Below, one piece after another: positions 1 through 7,955 of a stretch of 64,000 nucleotides of DNA. Source of the stretch: Gemmatimonas phototrophica (GTDB taxonomy: Bacteria > Gemmatimonadota > Gemmatimonadetes > Gemmatimonadales > Gemmatimonadaceae); NCBI RefSeq assembly GCF_000695095.2, contig NZ_CP011454.1, positions 1,426,001-1,490,000 of the forward strand, given 5' to 3'. Position 1 is the stretch's first letter. Every line of letters begins with the position of its first letter. The translations under genes and the position numbers were made by a program. The notes beneath the pieces are model-generated. The model saw nothing but the letters and a program-made list of their open reading frames with translations. It searched no databases and was not told the DNA's origin.

Positions 1-94
1 GGATCAGACCAACCTGCTGCATATGACATCGGGGACCGTGAAGCGCAGCGGGTTGCTGCGCCGTGGTACCGAGCGGGTCACCTTCCAGTTCTAA
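1..94 (+). CDS. C-terminal fragment of a protein with an outer-membrane-like terminus (partial)
   Basis: An open frame enters from the left edge (first full codon at position 2) and stops with TAA at 92-94, giving the last 30 residues of a protein. The fragment ends in RVTFQF, alternating hydrophobic residues with a terminal phenylalanine, which is the pattern typical of the last strand of an outer-membrane beta-barrel recognised by the BAM machinery. Nothing more can be said about function because the body of the gene lies outside the window. Confidence 0.45.
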   Translation, partial: DQTNLLHMTSGTVKRSGLLRRGTERVTFQF

Positions 95-127
95 GGGGCG
101 CGCACGCGTGCCCCGTTCTTGCCGAGA

Positions 128-1447
128 ATGACGACCCGACCTTTGCGACACTTCGGCTTCGCCTCGTCCACCGCCGTGCTCATTGCGAACATGGTGGGGA
201 CGGGAGTGTTCACGTCGCTGGGCTTTCAGGCCCTCGACCTGCACAGCGGTGGCGCGCTGTTGTCGCTCTGGATTGTGGGCGGGGTGGTGGCGCTCTGCGG
301 CGCCGTGTCGTACGCCGAGTTGGGCGCGATGCTCCCCCGCTCGGGGGGCGAGTACGTGTACCTGGGGCAAGCGTGGCACCCGGTGGCCGGTTTCCTGGGC
401 GGGTGGGTGTCCATGACGGTGGGTTTTGGTGCGCCCATTGCGCTGTCCAGCATGGCGTTTGGGCGCTACCTGTCGGCCATTGTCCCGGTCAATCCGCAGG
501 TTGCGGCGTTTGCCATGCTGCTGGTGGTGGTAGGGGTGCACCTGGCCGGCTTGCACACCGCCAAACGGTTTCAGGTGGCCATTACCGCCACGCAGTTGCT
601 GCTCGTCGCGGCCTTCATAGTAGCGGGGATGATGTATGCGCGAGCGCTGGCGTTGCCCATGGGGTTGAACGACGGGGTGGCCGTGCGGGAAGTGTTTTCA
701 GCCCCGTATGCGGTGTCGCTGGTGTACGTGTCGTTTGCGTTTACCGGCTGGAATGCCGCCGGATACATTGCCGGCGAAATTGTCGAGCCTGAGAAAACGA
801 TTCCGCGCGCGGTGGTGGCGAGCACGCTGTTGGTGACCGCGCTGTACCTCCTGCTCAACTTCGCCTTTCTTCGGACCGTCCCAATAGCAGAGCTCGCTGG
901 AAAGGTTGAGGTCGGCGCATTGTCGGCGACAGCGATGTTTGGCGTTCGGGGCGGGCAGGGGATGAGCGCCATCATTGCGGCGGTGCTGGTGGCCTCCATC
1001 AGCTCCATGGTGATTGGCAGTTCACGAGTCACGCATGCCGTGGCTGAATCGCTCCCCCAGTGGAAGGTGCTGGGAAAGCGCAGTGCCGATGGGGTGCCCC
1101 GCAACGCCATTCTGGCGCAGGGGGCACTCATTCTGGTGTTGCTGCTGACCAACTCCTTTGAAGCGGTCATGCTGTACGCCGGGTTCACCCTCAACCTCAT
1201 GTCGTTGCTGACCGTGTTGGGGATGATGCGTTTGCGCTCAACGGCCGCCGCGACGCCAAGGCCATACCATGCCTGGGGCTTCCCCATCACGCCGCTCATC
1301 TATGTAGCGCTGAGCCTGTGGACCCTTGGCACGCTGCTCATGCAACGCCCCGTGGCGTCGCTGGCAGGGCTGGGAACGGTGCTCATCGGGCTCGTGGTGT
1401 GGTGGGTGGGCAACCGGTCGGTGCGCCCCCAACACGGGGAAGGTTGA
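128..1447 (+). CDS. APC-superfamily amino acid permease
   Basis: A 439-residue polytopic inner-membrane protein with about 12 hydrophobic segments. The first segment carries the broken-helix glycine motif GTGVF, and mid-protein there is a conserved stretch GEIVEPEKTIPRA followed by a helix, both typical of amino acid/polyamine/organocation (APC) transporters of the LAT/basic amino acid type. It probably imports or exchanges an amino acid; the substrate cannot be read from sequence. The ATG at 128 was preferred over an in-frame TTG at 119. It stands alone, 33 bases after the upstream partial gene on the same strand. A second, distinct APC permease lies at 7956-9272. Confidence 0.88.
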   Translation: MTTRPLRHFGFASSTAVLIANMVGTGVFTSLGFQALDLHSGGALLSLWIVGGVVALCGAVSYAELGAMLPRSGGEYVYLGQAWHPVAGFLGGWVSMTVGFGAPIALSSMAFGRYLSAIVPVNPQVAAFAMLLVVVGVHLAGLHTAKRFQVAITATQLLLVAAFIVAGMMYARALALPMGLNDGVAVREVFSAPYAVSLVYVSFAFTGWNAAGYIAGEIVEPEKTIPRAVVASTLLVTALYLLLNFAFLRTVPIAELAGKVEVGALSATAMFGVRGGQGMSAIIAAVLVASISSMVIGSSRVTHAVAESLPQWKVLGKRSADGVPRNAILAQGALILVLLLTNSFEAVMLYAGFTLNLMSLLTVLGMMRLRSTAAATPRPYHAWGFPITPLIYVALSLWTLGTLLMQRPVASLAGLGTVLIGLVVWWVGNRSVRPQHGEG

Positions 1448-1476
1448 GCCAGGGGCAGCAACGTAAGTCGTTGTGT

Positions 1477-1546
1477 TGCAACATCAGCAAAGCGTTTCGC
1501 GCCTGATGCAACCAATTCTGCAACGTGGCTGGTATTGATCTGCAAC
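1477..1546. promoter_or_regulatory. Cluster of four TGCAAC direct repeats
   Basis: The 186-base gap between the permease and the degenerate-receiver gene contains TGCAAC at 1477, 1507, 1519 and 1541, all in the same orientation, with a related AGCAAC just upstream near 1456. Spacing is 30, 12 and 22 bases, so the copies are not strictly helically phased. They could be binding sites for a regulator of the gene at 1634, or chance in a GC-rich leader. No clear -10/-35 pair was identified. Confidence 0.25.
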
Positions 1547-1633
1547 ATCCGTGGTACATGGCATAGTGGCCTCGTTCCTATCATCGTGGCGTCCCCATTC
1601 CGCCTACCGATGTCGGTCCAGGAGTGCCCCGCC

Positions 1634-2140
1634 ATGATTCAGGTCAACAGCTCCACCTCGCCGTTCCCTTCCGCATATACCCCGACGCCGGGCTATGGCC
1701 GCCCCAAGCGCGGCACGCCGGACTACGCGGCCAAGGTACGTCAGCAGATCGCCCGCCTGGCCGCCCTGCATGCGGCGTCCATTGTGGAGGCGCCGCCAAT
1801 GGCGCCGGTGGCTATCAAGTCGGTGCTGGTGGTTGCGGGCTGTCCCTCCATGCGCGACTGCATCCGCGAAGCGCTTCGCAGCACCTCGTGGATGCAGGTC
1901 ACGGAGGCCACGAGTGTAGAGGAAGGGCTGCAGCAACTGGCCAAGGAAGCTCCCTCGCTCATGATCGTGGACAGCGCCTGCGCCGACGTGCTGTCATCAC
2001 CCGCCGCCGAACGCGCTCTGCTGGTCATGGGCCAGGTCCCGCGGGAAAAGGCCTTCCCCGCTCAGGTGGTAGGGGTGCTGGCCCAACCGCTCAAGGCGGA
2101 CCGGGTGACGCGGTTGGTGCTGGAGCAGTTTGATAAGTAA
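1634..2140 (+). CDS. Degenerate response-regulator receiver-like protein
   Basis: A 168-residue protein whose first about 55 residues are Pro/Ser/Arg-rich and unstructured-looking, followed by a CheY-like alternation of beta strands and helices starting at IKSVLVVAGC. A strand ending MIVDS supplies an aspartate at the position of the phospho-acceptor, and QPLKADRV near the C-terminus resembles the conserved KP region. The acidic pair that binds Mg2+ in true receivers is absent (VVAGC replaces the usual VDDD). No output domain is present, so it may be a phosphorylation-independent pseudo-receiver or adaptor. The ATG at 1634 is preceded by AGGAG at 1619-1623; an in-frame upstream ATG at 1610 is possible but less well placed. 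Confidence 0.6.
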   Translation: MIQVNSSTSPFPSAYTPTPGYGRPKRGTPDYAAKVRQQIARLAALHAASIVEAPPMAPVAIKSVLVVAGCPSMRDCIREALRSTSWMQVTEATSVEEGLQQLAKEAPSLMIVDSACADVLSSPAAERALLVMGQVPREKAFPAQVVGVLAQPLKADRVTRLVLEQFDK

Positions 2141-2203
2141 CGCGGCGTTCACACGCTGACCCACGTCGGCCACGGCCCACGTGGGGCTGGAAAAACGCAC
2201 TGG

Positions 2204-2265
2204 GTCACGGATGACCGGCCATGAAACCGCCATCCGTGACTGCAACCGGGTCTCTACCGGACCCG
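2204..2265 (+). terminator. Two adjacent stem-loops between convergent genes
   Basis: GTCACGGATG at 2204-2213 pairs perfectly with 2231-2240 (10 bp, 17-base loop). A second short stem (CGGGTC 2247-2252 with 2260-2265) follows. They lie 64 bases past the stop of the receiver-like gene and before the convergent amidase stop, so they could end transcription from either side. A short T-run occurs only at 2289-2295. Confidence 0.35.
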
Positions 2266-2293
2266 ATTGATGGGATTGAATGTGTGATTGTTT

Positions 2294-3508
2294 TTAATTT
2301 GTGCCACGAGGGGAGGAGTCTGCTGACGCCTCCAGTTGCCGCGCCAGCGCCAACAGCCACTCGTCGCGACCCCGCGCCGCCACGAGTGACAATCCAATAG
2401 GGCAGCCATCGCGGGAGGCCAACGGTAGCGACAGCTGCGGCAGTCCGCCAAGGCCCGCTACACACAACAGCGCCAGCGCACGCTCACGGACCGCCACGGT
2501 CTCCTGTGGTGGCAGTTGCAGCAAGGGCGCAATGGCCGGAGCGGTCGGCATAAGCAGTACCGTATTGCCCGCCAGCAGCGCATCGAGTCGCGCGCGAATA
2601 CCTTCGCGCTGCGCAGATGCCCACGTCACTTCGCTCATGGTGGTCTTGGCCACCGCGGCAAATCGCGTGGCGACCTGCGGACCAAAGTGTGGTTGCACCC
2701 TCTGCACCCACTCGCGGTGCGTCTCCCAGATATCGTGGTACTGCAACACCCGGAACACATCAAACCACGCCGGCAGCCCCTTGTCTGACAGCACCACCGG
2801 TTCGGCGTCCCCCAGCAGCTGCGTGACCTGCTGCACCGCGGGCGCCAACGCCGCCGCCCCTTCCGGGGTGGCCTGGGCAAAGGCATCCGTGGCGAGCAAC
2901 ACGCGTACTGCGCCGCTCGACGCAACCACCGGTGACTGCAGCAACACTTCGCCCACCTGCGCTAGCAGCGCGGCATCGCGGGTGAACCAGCCGCAGGTGT
3001 CAAAGATGGGGGCCAGCGGGCAGGCGCCCGCCAGCGAGATGCGCCCATGTGTCGGGCGCAGGCCGTAAATGCCGCAGAAACTCGCCGGCGCGCGTACTGA
3101 TCCGCCGGTGTCGCTGCCAATGGCAAAGTCCACCAGACCACCGGCAACGGCTGCGGCTGACCCACTCGAGGAGCCACCCGGCACACGTCCTGTCGCCGCC
3201 GGATTGATCGGCGTGCCGTAGTGGGCGTTTTCGCCGGTCAGACTGAAGGCCATCTCCTCCGTGTGCGTCTTGCCCACCATGGAGGCTCCGGCCTGCAGCA
3301 GCTGCTCCAGCACCCAGGCGTGTCGCGGTGCCGCGTGGTGCGTACGCAGCCAATCCGGGCTGCCAAAGCCCGTATGATGCCCCGCAACGTCGAAAATATC
3401 CTTGAGGCCAAACGAAAGGCCGTCCAAAGGACCGCCTGAGGTACCACTCACACTCACATGGGTGTGACGGCAGAAGGCGTTCAGGCTGTCGTGGTCGAGG
3501 ATGCTCAT
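2294..3508 (-). CDS. Amidase-signature family amidase
   Basis: A 404-residue amidase of the Ser-cisSer-Lys class (GatA/AtzF-like fold), which hydrolyses amides to acid and ammonia. The catalytic lysine is in FGLKD (about residue 36), the cis-serine in GGSSSGSA (about 114) and the nucleophilic serine in DTGGSVRAP (about 137). The rest of the signature region is intact, so it should be active. There is no signal peptide, so it is probably cytoplasmic. It is shorter than GatA (about 480) and has no gatB/gatC partner nearby, which argues for a stand-alone amidase, not the tRNA amidotransferase subunit. The ATG at 3508 was chosen over an upstream in-frame start at 3562 because the family alignment begins close to it. 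Confidence 0.85.
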   Translation of the reverse strand: MSILDHDSLNAFCRHTHVSVSGTSGGPLDGLSFGLKDIFDVAGHHTGFGSPDWLRTHHAAPRHAWVLEQLLQAGASMVGKTHTEEMAFSLTGENAHYGTPINPAATGRVPGGSSSGSAAAVAGGLVDFAIGSDTGGSVRAPASFCGIYGLRPTHGRISLAGACPLAPIFDTCGWFTRDAALLAQVGEVLLQSPVVASSGAVRVLLATDAFAQATPEGAAALAPAVQQVTQLLGDAEPVVLSDKGLPAWFDVFRVLQYHDIWETHREWVQRVQPHFGPQVATRFAAVAKTTMSEVTWASAQREGIRARLDALLAGNTVLLMPTAPAIAPLLQLPPQETVAVRERALALLCVAGLGGLPQLSLPLASRDGCPIGLSLVAARGRDEWLLALARQLEASADSSPRGTN

Positions 3509-3581
3509 GTGCAGGCGAGGTAGGGGATCACCGAACATACCGAACCCGGAGCCTTGTCGCACACCGCACTATCTTTCCCGC

Positions 3582-4112
3582 ATGTCCCGGTTTTTTGCGT
3601 CTTTGCTGGCCATTGTTCTGCGCGGTGCCCCGCCTCGGAACAGCACGCGCGCTCCCGGTCGCGCGCGCCGATATCTGACGCGTGCCCTCGAAGGCGCCGC
3701 TGCGCGTGCTATTGAGGTAACGGTGCGCTCCCGCTCCGTGGCCCGCCGTCCGCGCTTTGCGTGGCCTGGCGAGATTACCATCGCCAGCGCGACGGAGCAG
3801 ATCATTGTGCCTGGCACGTGGGCGCTAGAGTGGCAGCCATCTGCGGGCACCGACCGTTCGGGCGCATCCATGGCCGTTGATGCGCCGTCGTTCCGTGATC
3901 ACGCCGCATGGGCACACTACATGCGGCGGCTCGTTACCCTGCAATTGCCGGGTACGCAGCTGCGGGTGCAACGCAACAACGCCAACGGGTGGGACACGCT
4001 GGAAGTGCGTGTGCCCACCCGTCCCACCACCGCTGTGGAGTTCGACCGCGACGCCCTGCAGCAACTGCTTGGTGATGCCAACGCCACGGTCACCCTGCGC
4101 GCCTTCGACTAA
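3582..4112 (+). CDS. Hypothetical protein, arginine-rich N-terminal half
   Basis: A 176-residue protein I do not recognise. The N-terminal 70 residues are rich in Arg and Ala (RARRYLTRALEGAAARA) and could be basic amphipathic helices. The C-terminal half alternates hydrophobic residues (VTLQLPGTQLRVQ, LEVRVP) as in a beta sandwich. It has no clear signal peptide, transmembrane helix or metal motif. It is divergent from the amidase (73-base gap) and convergent with the chemotaxis gene. The ATG at 3582 was taken as start because the upstream in-frame extension overlaps the amidase promoter region and start codon. Confidence 0.5.
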   Translation: MSRFFASLLAIVLRGAPPRNSTRAPGRARRYLTRALEGAAARAIEVTVRSRSVARRPRFAWPGEITIASATEQIIVPGTWALEWQPSAGTDRSGASMAVDAPSFRDHAAWAHYMRRLVTLQLPGTQLRVQRNNANGWDTLEVRVPTRPTTAVEFDRDALQQLLGDANATVTLRAFD

Positions 4113-4183
4113 CACCGAAGTCTACGCGTGTGCCCTCTCGTCCGCTCCACTCGAGTGGTGCTGGACAGACGGCCACCGCCGCA

Positions 4184-6166
4184 TCAGGCCGCGCGCGGCA
4201 GGGGCGTAGCCCAGCGCGGTTCGTCGAGCACAAACTGCGCCACCATATTCTGCAGCCGCTGCGCCTGACCGGCCAATTCCTGCGAACTGGCGGAGGTCTC
4301 TTCGGCGCTGGCCGCCACGCCTTGCGTGGTGGACTGCATCGAACCGATCGACGTATCTATCTCCCGAACGCTGGCCAACTGCGCCTGCGTGGCATCGGCC
4401 ACGTCCTTGAGCACCTTCGACACCCGATCGACGCGCTGATCGATCTCCTGCAGCTTGCCTGCGGCCGCCACGGCCAGTTGGGCACCGCTCGTGGTGTGCG
4501 CGAGCTGGGCTTCGATCAATGCCGACGTGTCCTTGGCGGCGCTGGCCGCCCGCATGGCGAGCGTTCGCACCTCGTCGGCCACCACGGCAAAGCCGCGTCC
4601 GGCGTCTCCCGCGCGCGCTGCTTCAACGGCGGCGTTCAGCGCGAGCAGATTGGTTTGGAAGGCAATCTCATCGATCGTGCGAATGATCCGCGCGGTATCG
4701 CTGCTGGCGGTCTTGATGCGCTCCACCGCGTCCCGCAGCCGATGCATCTCCGCCATCCCTTCGGTGGCGCTCTGCCGTGCTTCGTCAGCCAGTGCATTGG
4801 CGGTGGTCACATGCTGCGCGTTGCGGTCGGCTGTTCCACCAAGCTCCGTGACCGAGGCGCCAATCTGCTCAAGCCCTGCGGCCTGCGAACTCGCCCCCTG
4901 GGCAACACTCTCGCTCGCACTGGCAATCTCCGAACTCGCGGACGTGACTTCGGCGGACGCGTTGCGGGCTTCTGTCATGGTCCGATTCAGTGCGTCGGCC
5001 GCACGATTGAAGGCTTCCTTCACCTGTGCGTGATCACCGACATAGCCGCCCTTGACGCGGACCGTCAAATCGCCGTCAGCCAGGCGGGAGAGCACCTGCG
5101 CTGTTTCGGTCGCCGGCGCCGTGGTGGCATCGAGCGTGGCATTCACCCCTTCCAGCAGGGTGGCAAACGCCCCCTGGAAACGACTGGCGTTGGCGCGCGC
5201 GGTCAGATGACCAGACCGTGCTGATGCCGTGAGTTGATCGGCTTCCGCCAATAGCGTCCGAATGGATGACACGGAGGACGCGAAGGCCGCGGACGTGGCG
5301 GTGCAGGCGTCTACCATGCAGTCGAGCGTGTCCGCCAGCATGCCAATTTCATCGTGACGCGCCAGGCGTAACGGTGGCAAAGTGGCCACCGATGCTTCGG
5401 TCAGTTCGCCTTCCGCCATCCGGGTGCCGACTTCGGCCAGCGGGGCCAGCACCTGCGTCCGCACGGCTTCCGCCCGCGTGACGACTTGCTGAATGGTGCT
5501 GCCGATGGCGCGCACCCGCACGTAGCCTACCCCAAGAATGAGCACCCCGGCAATAACCAGGGTGAGTGACGACATGACGAAGGCGCGGGCGGATTCAGCT
5601 TCGATACCTTTCGATGCCGCCACCACTTGCAACTCAGCGATGGATAGGAGTTCGCCCACGAGTGTTTCGTAATGCTCCTGTGCCGGCGTGTACTCCCGGA
5701 AATAGAGCGCTGTCGCGGAATCACCAGACCCACTGGCCACCAGCTCCAGGATCGTGGTGCCGAGCGGTTGCAGGCTCGTGGAATCGGCGGCATTCAACTG
5801 CAAGAGCACATCATGCAGTGCGGCAGATTTCCCGAGGCTATCCAACTGCGCATACACCGCGCGGGTCGAATCGTAGGCCTCGACCCGCTGCATTGACTGA
5901 ACAGCAATCTGCTCGGAGTTCAACAGCATGGACTTCGTCGCCGCGTCCTCTTCGCGAAGGAACCCGAAGGCACGAAGCGCCAATTCCTTTACCTGGCGGG
6001 CTCGTAGGAGCTCACCCGTGAGTGCAGACTGCTGTTGCTTGGATCGGAAGGCCAGGCCAGTGCCCACCACGACCAGTGGAATGAGCAGGGCGGCAAAGAG
6101 TACGATGATACCAGACGCCAGCGTACGTGGACGCAGGCGCTGCCGGAATTGTGCCAAGGAGATCAT
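4184..6166 (-). CDS. Methyl-accepting chemotaxis protein
   Basis: A 660-residue transmembrane chemoreceptor. Transmembrane helix 1 is near residues 17-41 ([19 protein letters not shown]) and helix 2 near residues 195-218. They bracket a helical periplasmic sensor of about 150 residues like a four-helix bundle/CHASE3-type domain. A HAMP domain and further HAMP-like helices follow, then a long coiled coil with the hallmark signalling hairpin ([17 protein letters not shown] followed by [13 protein letters not shown]), which contacts CheA/CheW. No C-terminal CheR-binding pentapeptide is visible. The start at 6166 (MISLAQF) places TM1 correctly; the open frame extends further upstream into the cupredoxin gene. 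It is 29 bases downstream of the cupredoxin gene on the same strand, so the two may be cotranscribed. No che genes are in the window. Confidence 0.93.
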   Translation of the reverse strand: MISLAQFRQRLRPRTLASGIIVLFAALLIPLVVVGTGLAFRSKQQQSALTGELLRARQVKELALRAFGFLREEDAATKSMLLNSEQIAVQSMQRVEAYDSTRAVYAQLDSLGKSAALHDVLLQLNAADSTSLQPLGTTILELVASGSGDSATALYFREYTPAQEHYETLVGELLSIAELQVVAASKGIEAESARAFVMSSLTLVIAGVLILGVGYVRVRAIGSTIQQVVTRAEAVRTQVLAPLAEVGTRMAEGELTEASVATLPPLRLARHDEIGMLADTLDCMVDACTATSAAFASSVSSIRTLLAEADQLTASARSGHLTARANASRFQGAFATLLEGVNATLDATTAPATETAQVLSRLADGDLTVRVKGGYVGDHAQVKEAFNRAADALNRTMTEARNASAEVTSASSEIASASESVAQGASSQAAGLEQIGASVTELGGTADRNAQHVTTANALADEARQSATEGMAEMHRLRDAVERIKTASSDTARIIRTIDEIAFQTNLLALNAAVEAARAGDAGRGFAVVADEVRTLAMRAASAAKDTSALIEAQLAHTTSGAQLAVAAAGKLQEIDQRVDRVSKVLKDVADATQAQLASVREIDTSIGSMQSTTQGVAASAEETSASSQELAGQAQRLQNMVAQFVLDEPRWATPLPRAA

Positions 6167-6195
6167 GGTCCCGCGGGTTAACGTGACGGGATCAA

Positions 6196-6510
6196 CTACT
6201 TGGTCACAGTGACTTTGACCTTCATGGCCGGATGAAAGGCGCACCGCACATCAAACGAGCCGGTCTTGGTAAACGCGACTTCGTGATTGGCGCCCGGCTT
6301 CATGGCCACCACGTTGAACGCGAACCCGGGGGCCGCGCTGAAGACGTTGTGGGTTACATCATCATCATTGTTGAAGACGAGCTTCTCGCCAACCTTGACC
6401 GTGACTTCGCTCTGGGAAAATTTCTTCCCCTTCTGGCCAACGACGACAGGGGCGAGGGGCGCGACGATGAGCGCAACCGCGAGCGGGGCAAACAAAAGAC
6501 GAGCAGACAT
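6196..6510 (-). CDS. Small cupredoxin (plastocyanin/amicyanin-like blue copper protein)
   Basis: A 104-residue exported protein with an N-terminal signal peptide ([21 protein letters not shown]). The mature part has plastocyanin-like strands and a type 1 copper site: His in DDVTHNVFS, then Cys, His and Met in the C-terminal loop CAFHPAMK. This spacing (Cys-x2-His-x2-Met) is that of short-loop cupredoxins such as amicyanin/pseudoazurin relatives. It should carry single electrons in the periplasm. It lies downstream of the PufC-like cytochrome gene on the same strand (235-base gap) and directly upstream of the chemoreceptor, so an electron-transfer partnership with the cytochrome is plausible but unproven. 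The start at 6510 is set by the signal peptide. Confidence 0.85.
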   Translation of the reverse strand: MSARLLFAPLAVALIVAPLAPVVVGQKGKKFSQSEVTVKVGEKLVFNNDDDVTHNVFSAAPGFAFNVVAMKPGANHEVAFTKTGSFDVRCAFHPAMKVKVTVTK

Positions 6511-6745
6511 GAGAGAGTCTCTCCGGCAACGTCGGTCACGCAGGGAGGCGGCGAGTCCGACAACGATTCTACAGTGCTGGGCACGCAGGCCCACTGGAAA
6601 AACGGCGTCGTCTCTTCCAGTTCCTGTTATCGTCCTGTCCCGCTCCGGTCTTGAGTTCCGGATTACGCGCGTCGCGGTTGTTACAGACGAAACCGCATGC
6701 CCGGGTGTGAGTACAACGTTGCCGTTCGCCAGTCACACGACAGCG
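6511..6745 (-). other. Non-coding gap between cupredoxin and pufC-like genes
   Basis: This 235-base stretch has no credible gene. It contains one 7-bp stem (ACTGGAA at 6593-6599 pairing with 6615-6621, 15-base loop), which could end pufC transcription or sit in the cupredoxin leader. A cupredoxin promoter is expected here but no convincing -35/-10 pair was found. Confidence 0.4.
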
Positions 6746-7750
6746 CTACTGTCCTTCGGTCGGGATGACCATCGGGACAGGAAATGCCCGGCCGTTCCAG
6801 ACGGCACGTCCCCACAACGCCGGATACTCCACCGTGAGCTGGCGGCCGAACAGCGGCTTGTAGTTGCCATTGTGGCACGTGATGCACTGCGCTTTCGGTG
6901 CATCGCCCATGGCGCCGAGGCGATGGGCGGGCAGGACGGTGTTGAGGGGAGCGAGGTAGTTGGAATTGACGTCGCGGAGCATCTGAATGCCGGCGTATGC
7001 CACTACTCGCTGCGGCGGTGCCTCACGCCAACTGGCAAACTGCCGCGTATTATGGCAGTAGGTGCAGTTGACCCCCAGTGATCGTGACTGGGAAATCATG
7101 AGTGCGTAGGTCCACTCCGCCTGCTTCACCGAACTGCGGTTTGCCATGCCCGGTGCGACCGCCTGCGTCATGACCCGGGCGCCGTCACGATCGAGATAAT
7201 GCCGCAGATAATCGTTGGGGCTGTTGTAGAACCACAGGCCATTCGGCAGGGCCTTCCCCAGGTGGCAGGTGTAGCACGTGACGCCGGTGTTCTTCACGTG
7301 ACTGGCATAGGTGCCATTGATGGTGCGCACCATCTGCAGCATGCGTCGCGCTGTCAGCTTGCGGTACAGCGGCTCCCCGGTCGCCGTGGTATCCGACCAG
7401 GGCTGATCCACCCAATGGCAGAAGGCACAATTGCCTTGGGACCCACCAACCCACAGGGCCATGGCATCCATGGTTCTCAGGAGTTCAACGACGGAAACAT
7501 CGGTGAGCACCTGAACATTCTGCCACGGCAAGGGCCCGGCGGGCATCGGATCCGCCGGTGGAGCGGGCGCGGGTAACGTTGTCGCGACGGCGCGGTAGCG
7601 CTCCAGTGTTGCATCCCGACGATACACCTGCGTCATGGCCGTGCCGCGATACCCCACCTGCACGGTATCTACCCGCTGCTCACCAACACATGCGCTGAGC
7701 AAAACCGCGCTTGCCAACCACAGGCCGGGCCGATTTATCGGGAGCGCCAT
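6746..7750 (-). CDS. pufC: Tetraheme cytochrome, PufC-like photosynthetic reaction-centre cytochrome subunit
   Basis: A 334-residue lipoprotein (signal peptide ending LLSA-Cys21) with four c-type heme sites: CAFCH (108-112), CYTCH (159-163), CTYCH (229-233) and CITCH (289-293). Distal ligands match the Blastochloris viridis reaction-centre cytochrome by spacing: Met137, Met218 and His151 at the expected offsets from the heme 2, heme 3 and heme 2 histidines, and Met94 with a one-residue shift for heme 1. Flanking blocks (WTYALM, NTRQFASW, GDAPKAQC, YKPLFG) are also PufC-like, and length matches the family. The protein should pass electrons at the periplasmic face. No pufL, pufM, puhA or bch gene is in the window, so it is an orphan here, next to a cupredoxin. 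The start at 7750 is fixed by the lipoprotein signal. Confidence 0.88.
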   Translation of the reverse strand: MALPINRPGLWLASAVLLSACVGEQRVDTVQVGYRGTAMTQVYRRDATLERYRAVATTLPAPAPPADPMPAGPLPWQNVQVLTDVSVVELLRTMDAMALWVGGSQGNCAFCHWVDQPWSDTTATGEPLYRKLTARRMLQMVRTINGTYASHVKNTGVTCYTCHLGKALPNGLWFYNSPNDYLRHYLDRDGARVMTQAVAPGMANRSSVKQAEWTYALMISQSRSLGVNCTYCHNTRQFASWREAPPQRVVAYAGIQMLRDVNSNYLAPLNTVLPAHRLGAMGDAPKAQCITCHNGNYKPLFGRQLTVEYPALWGRAVWNGRAFPVPMVIPTEGQ

Positions 7751-7883
7751 AATACGTCCATCGTACGAGGAAGACATCCGCGCACTGCGGCGTCGCATTG
7801 CTGACTGGAACATGCATCGGCTTGCGCTCAGCCGCAAATATCCGTTGCTCGCACAGTTTCGACGGCACATGATCCCCACGCAA

Positions 7884-7917
7884 CAGAGCGCACCACGCGG
7901 TAGCGTGGTGCGCTCTG
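7884..7917 (-). terminator. Perfect 15-bp hairpin, likely terminator of the permease/hppA transcript
   Basis: Positions 7884-7898 (CAGAGCGCACCACGC) pair without mismatch with 7903-7917 around a GGTA loop. It lies 39 bases past the permease stop on the minus strand and before the pufC-like gene. There is no U-tract (TTGCGTGG follows on the minus strand), as with other hairpins in this window. Confidence 0.6.
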
Positions 7918-7955
7918 CGGTTACCTGACGTTCCCTTCATGCAGCAACACCCTGC

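Noticed and set aside
4147-4158. CCACTCGAGTGG palindrome between convergent genes
   Set aside because: It is only 12 bases with no loop, so it cannot form a stable hairpin, and there is no promoter nearby for an operator to control.
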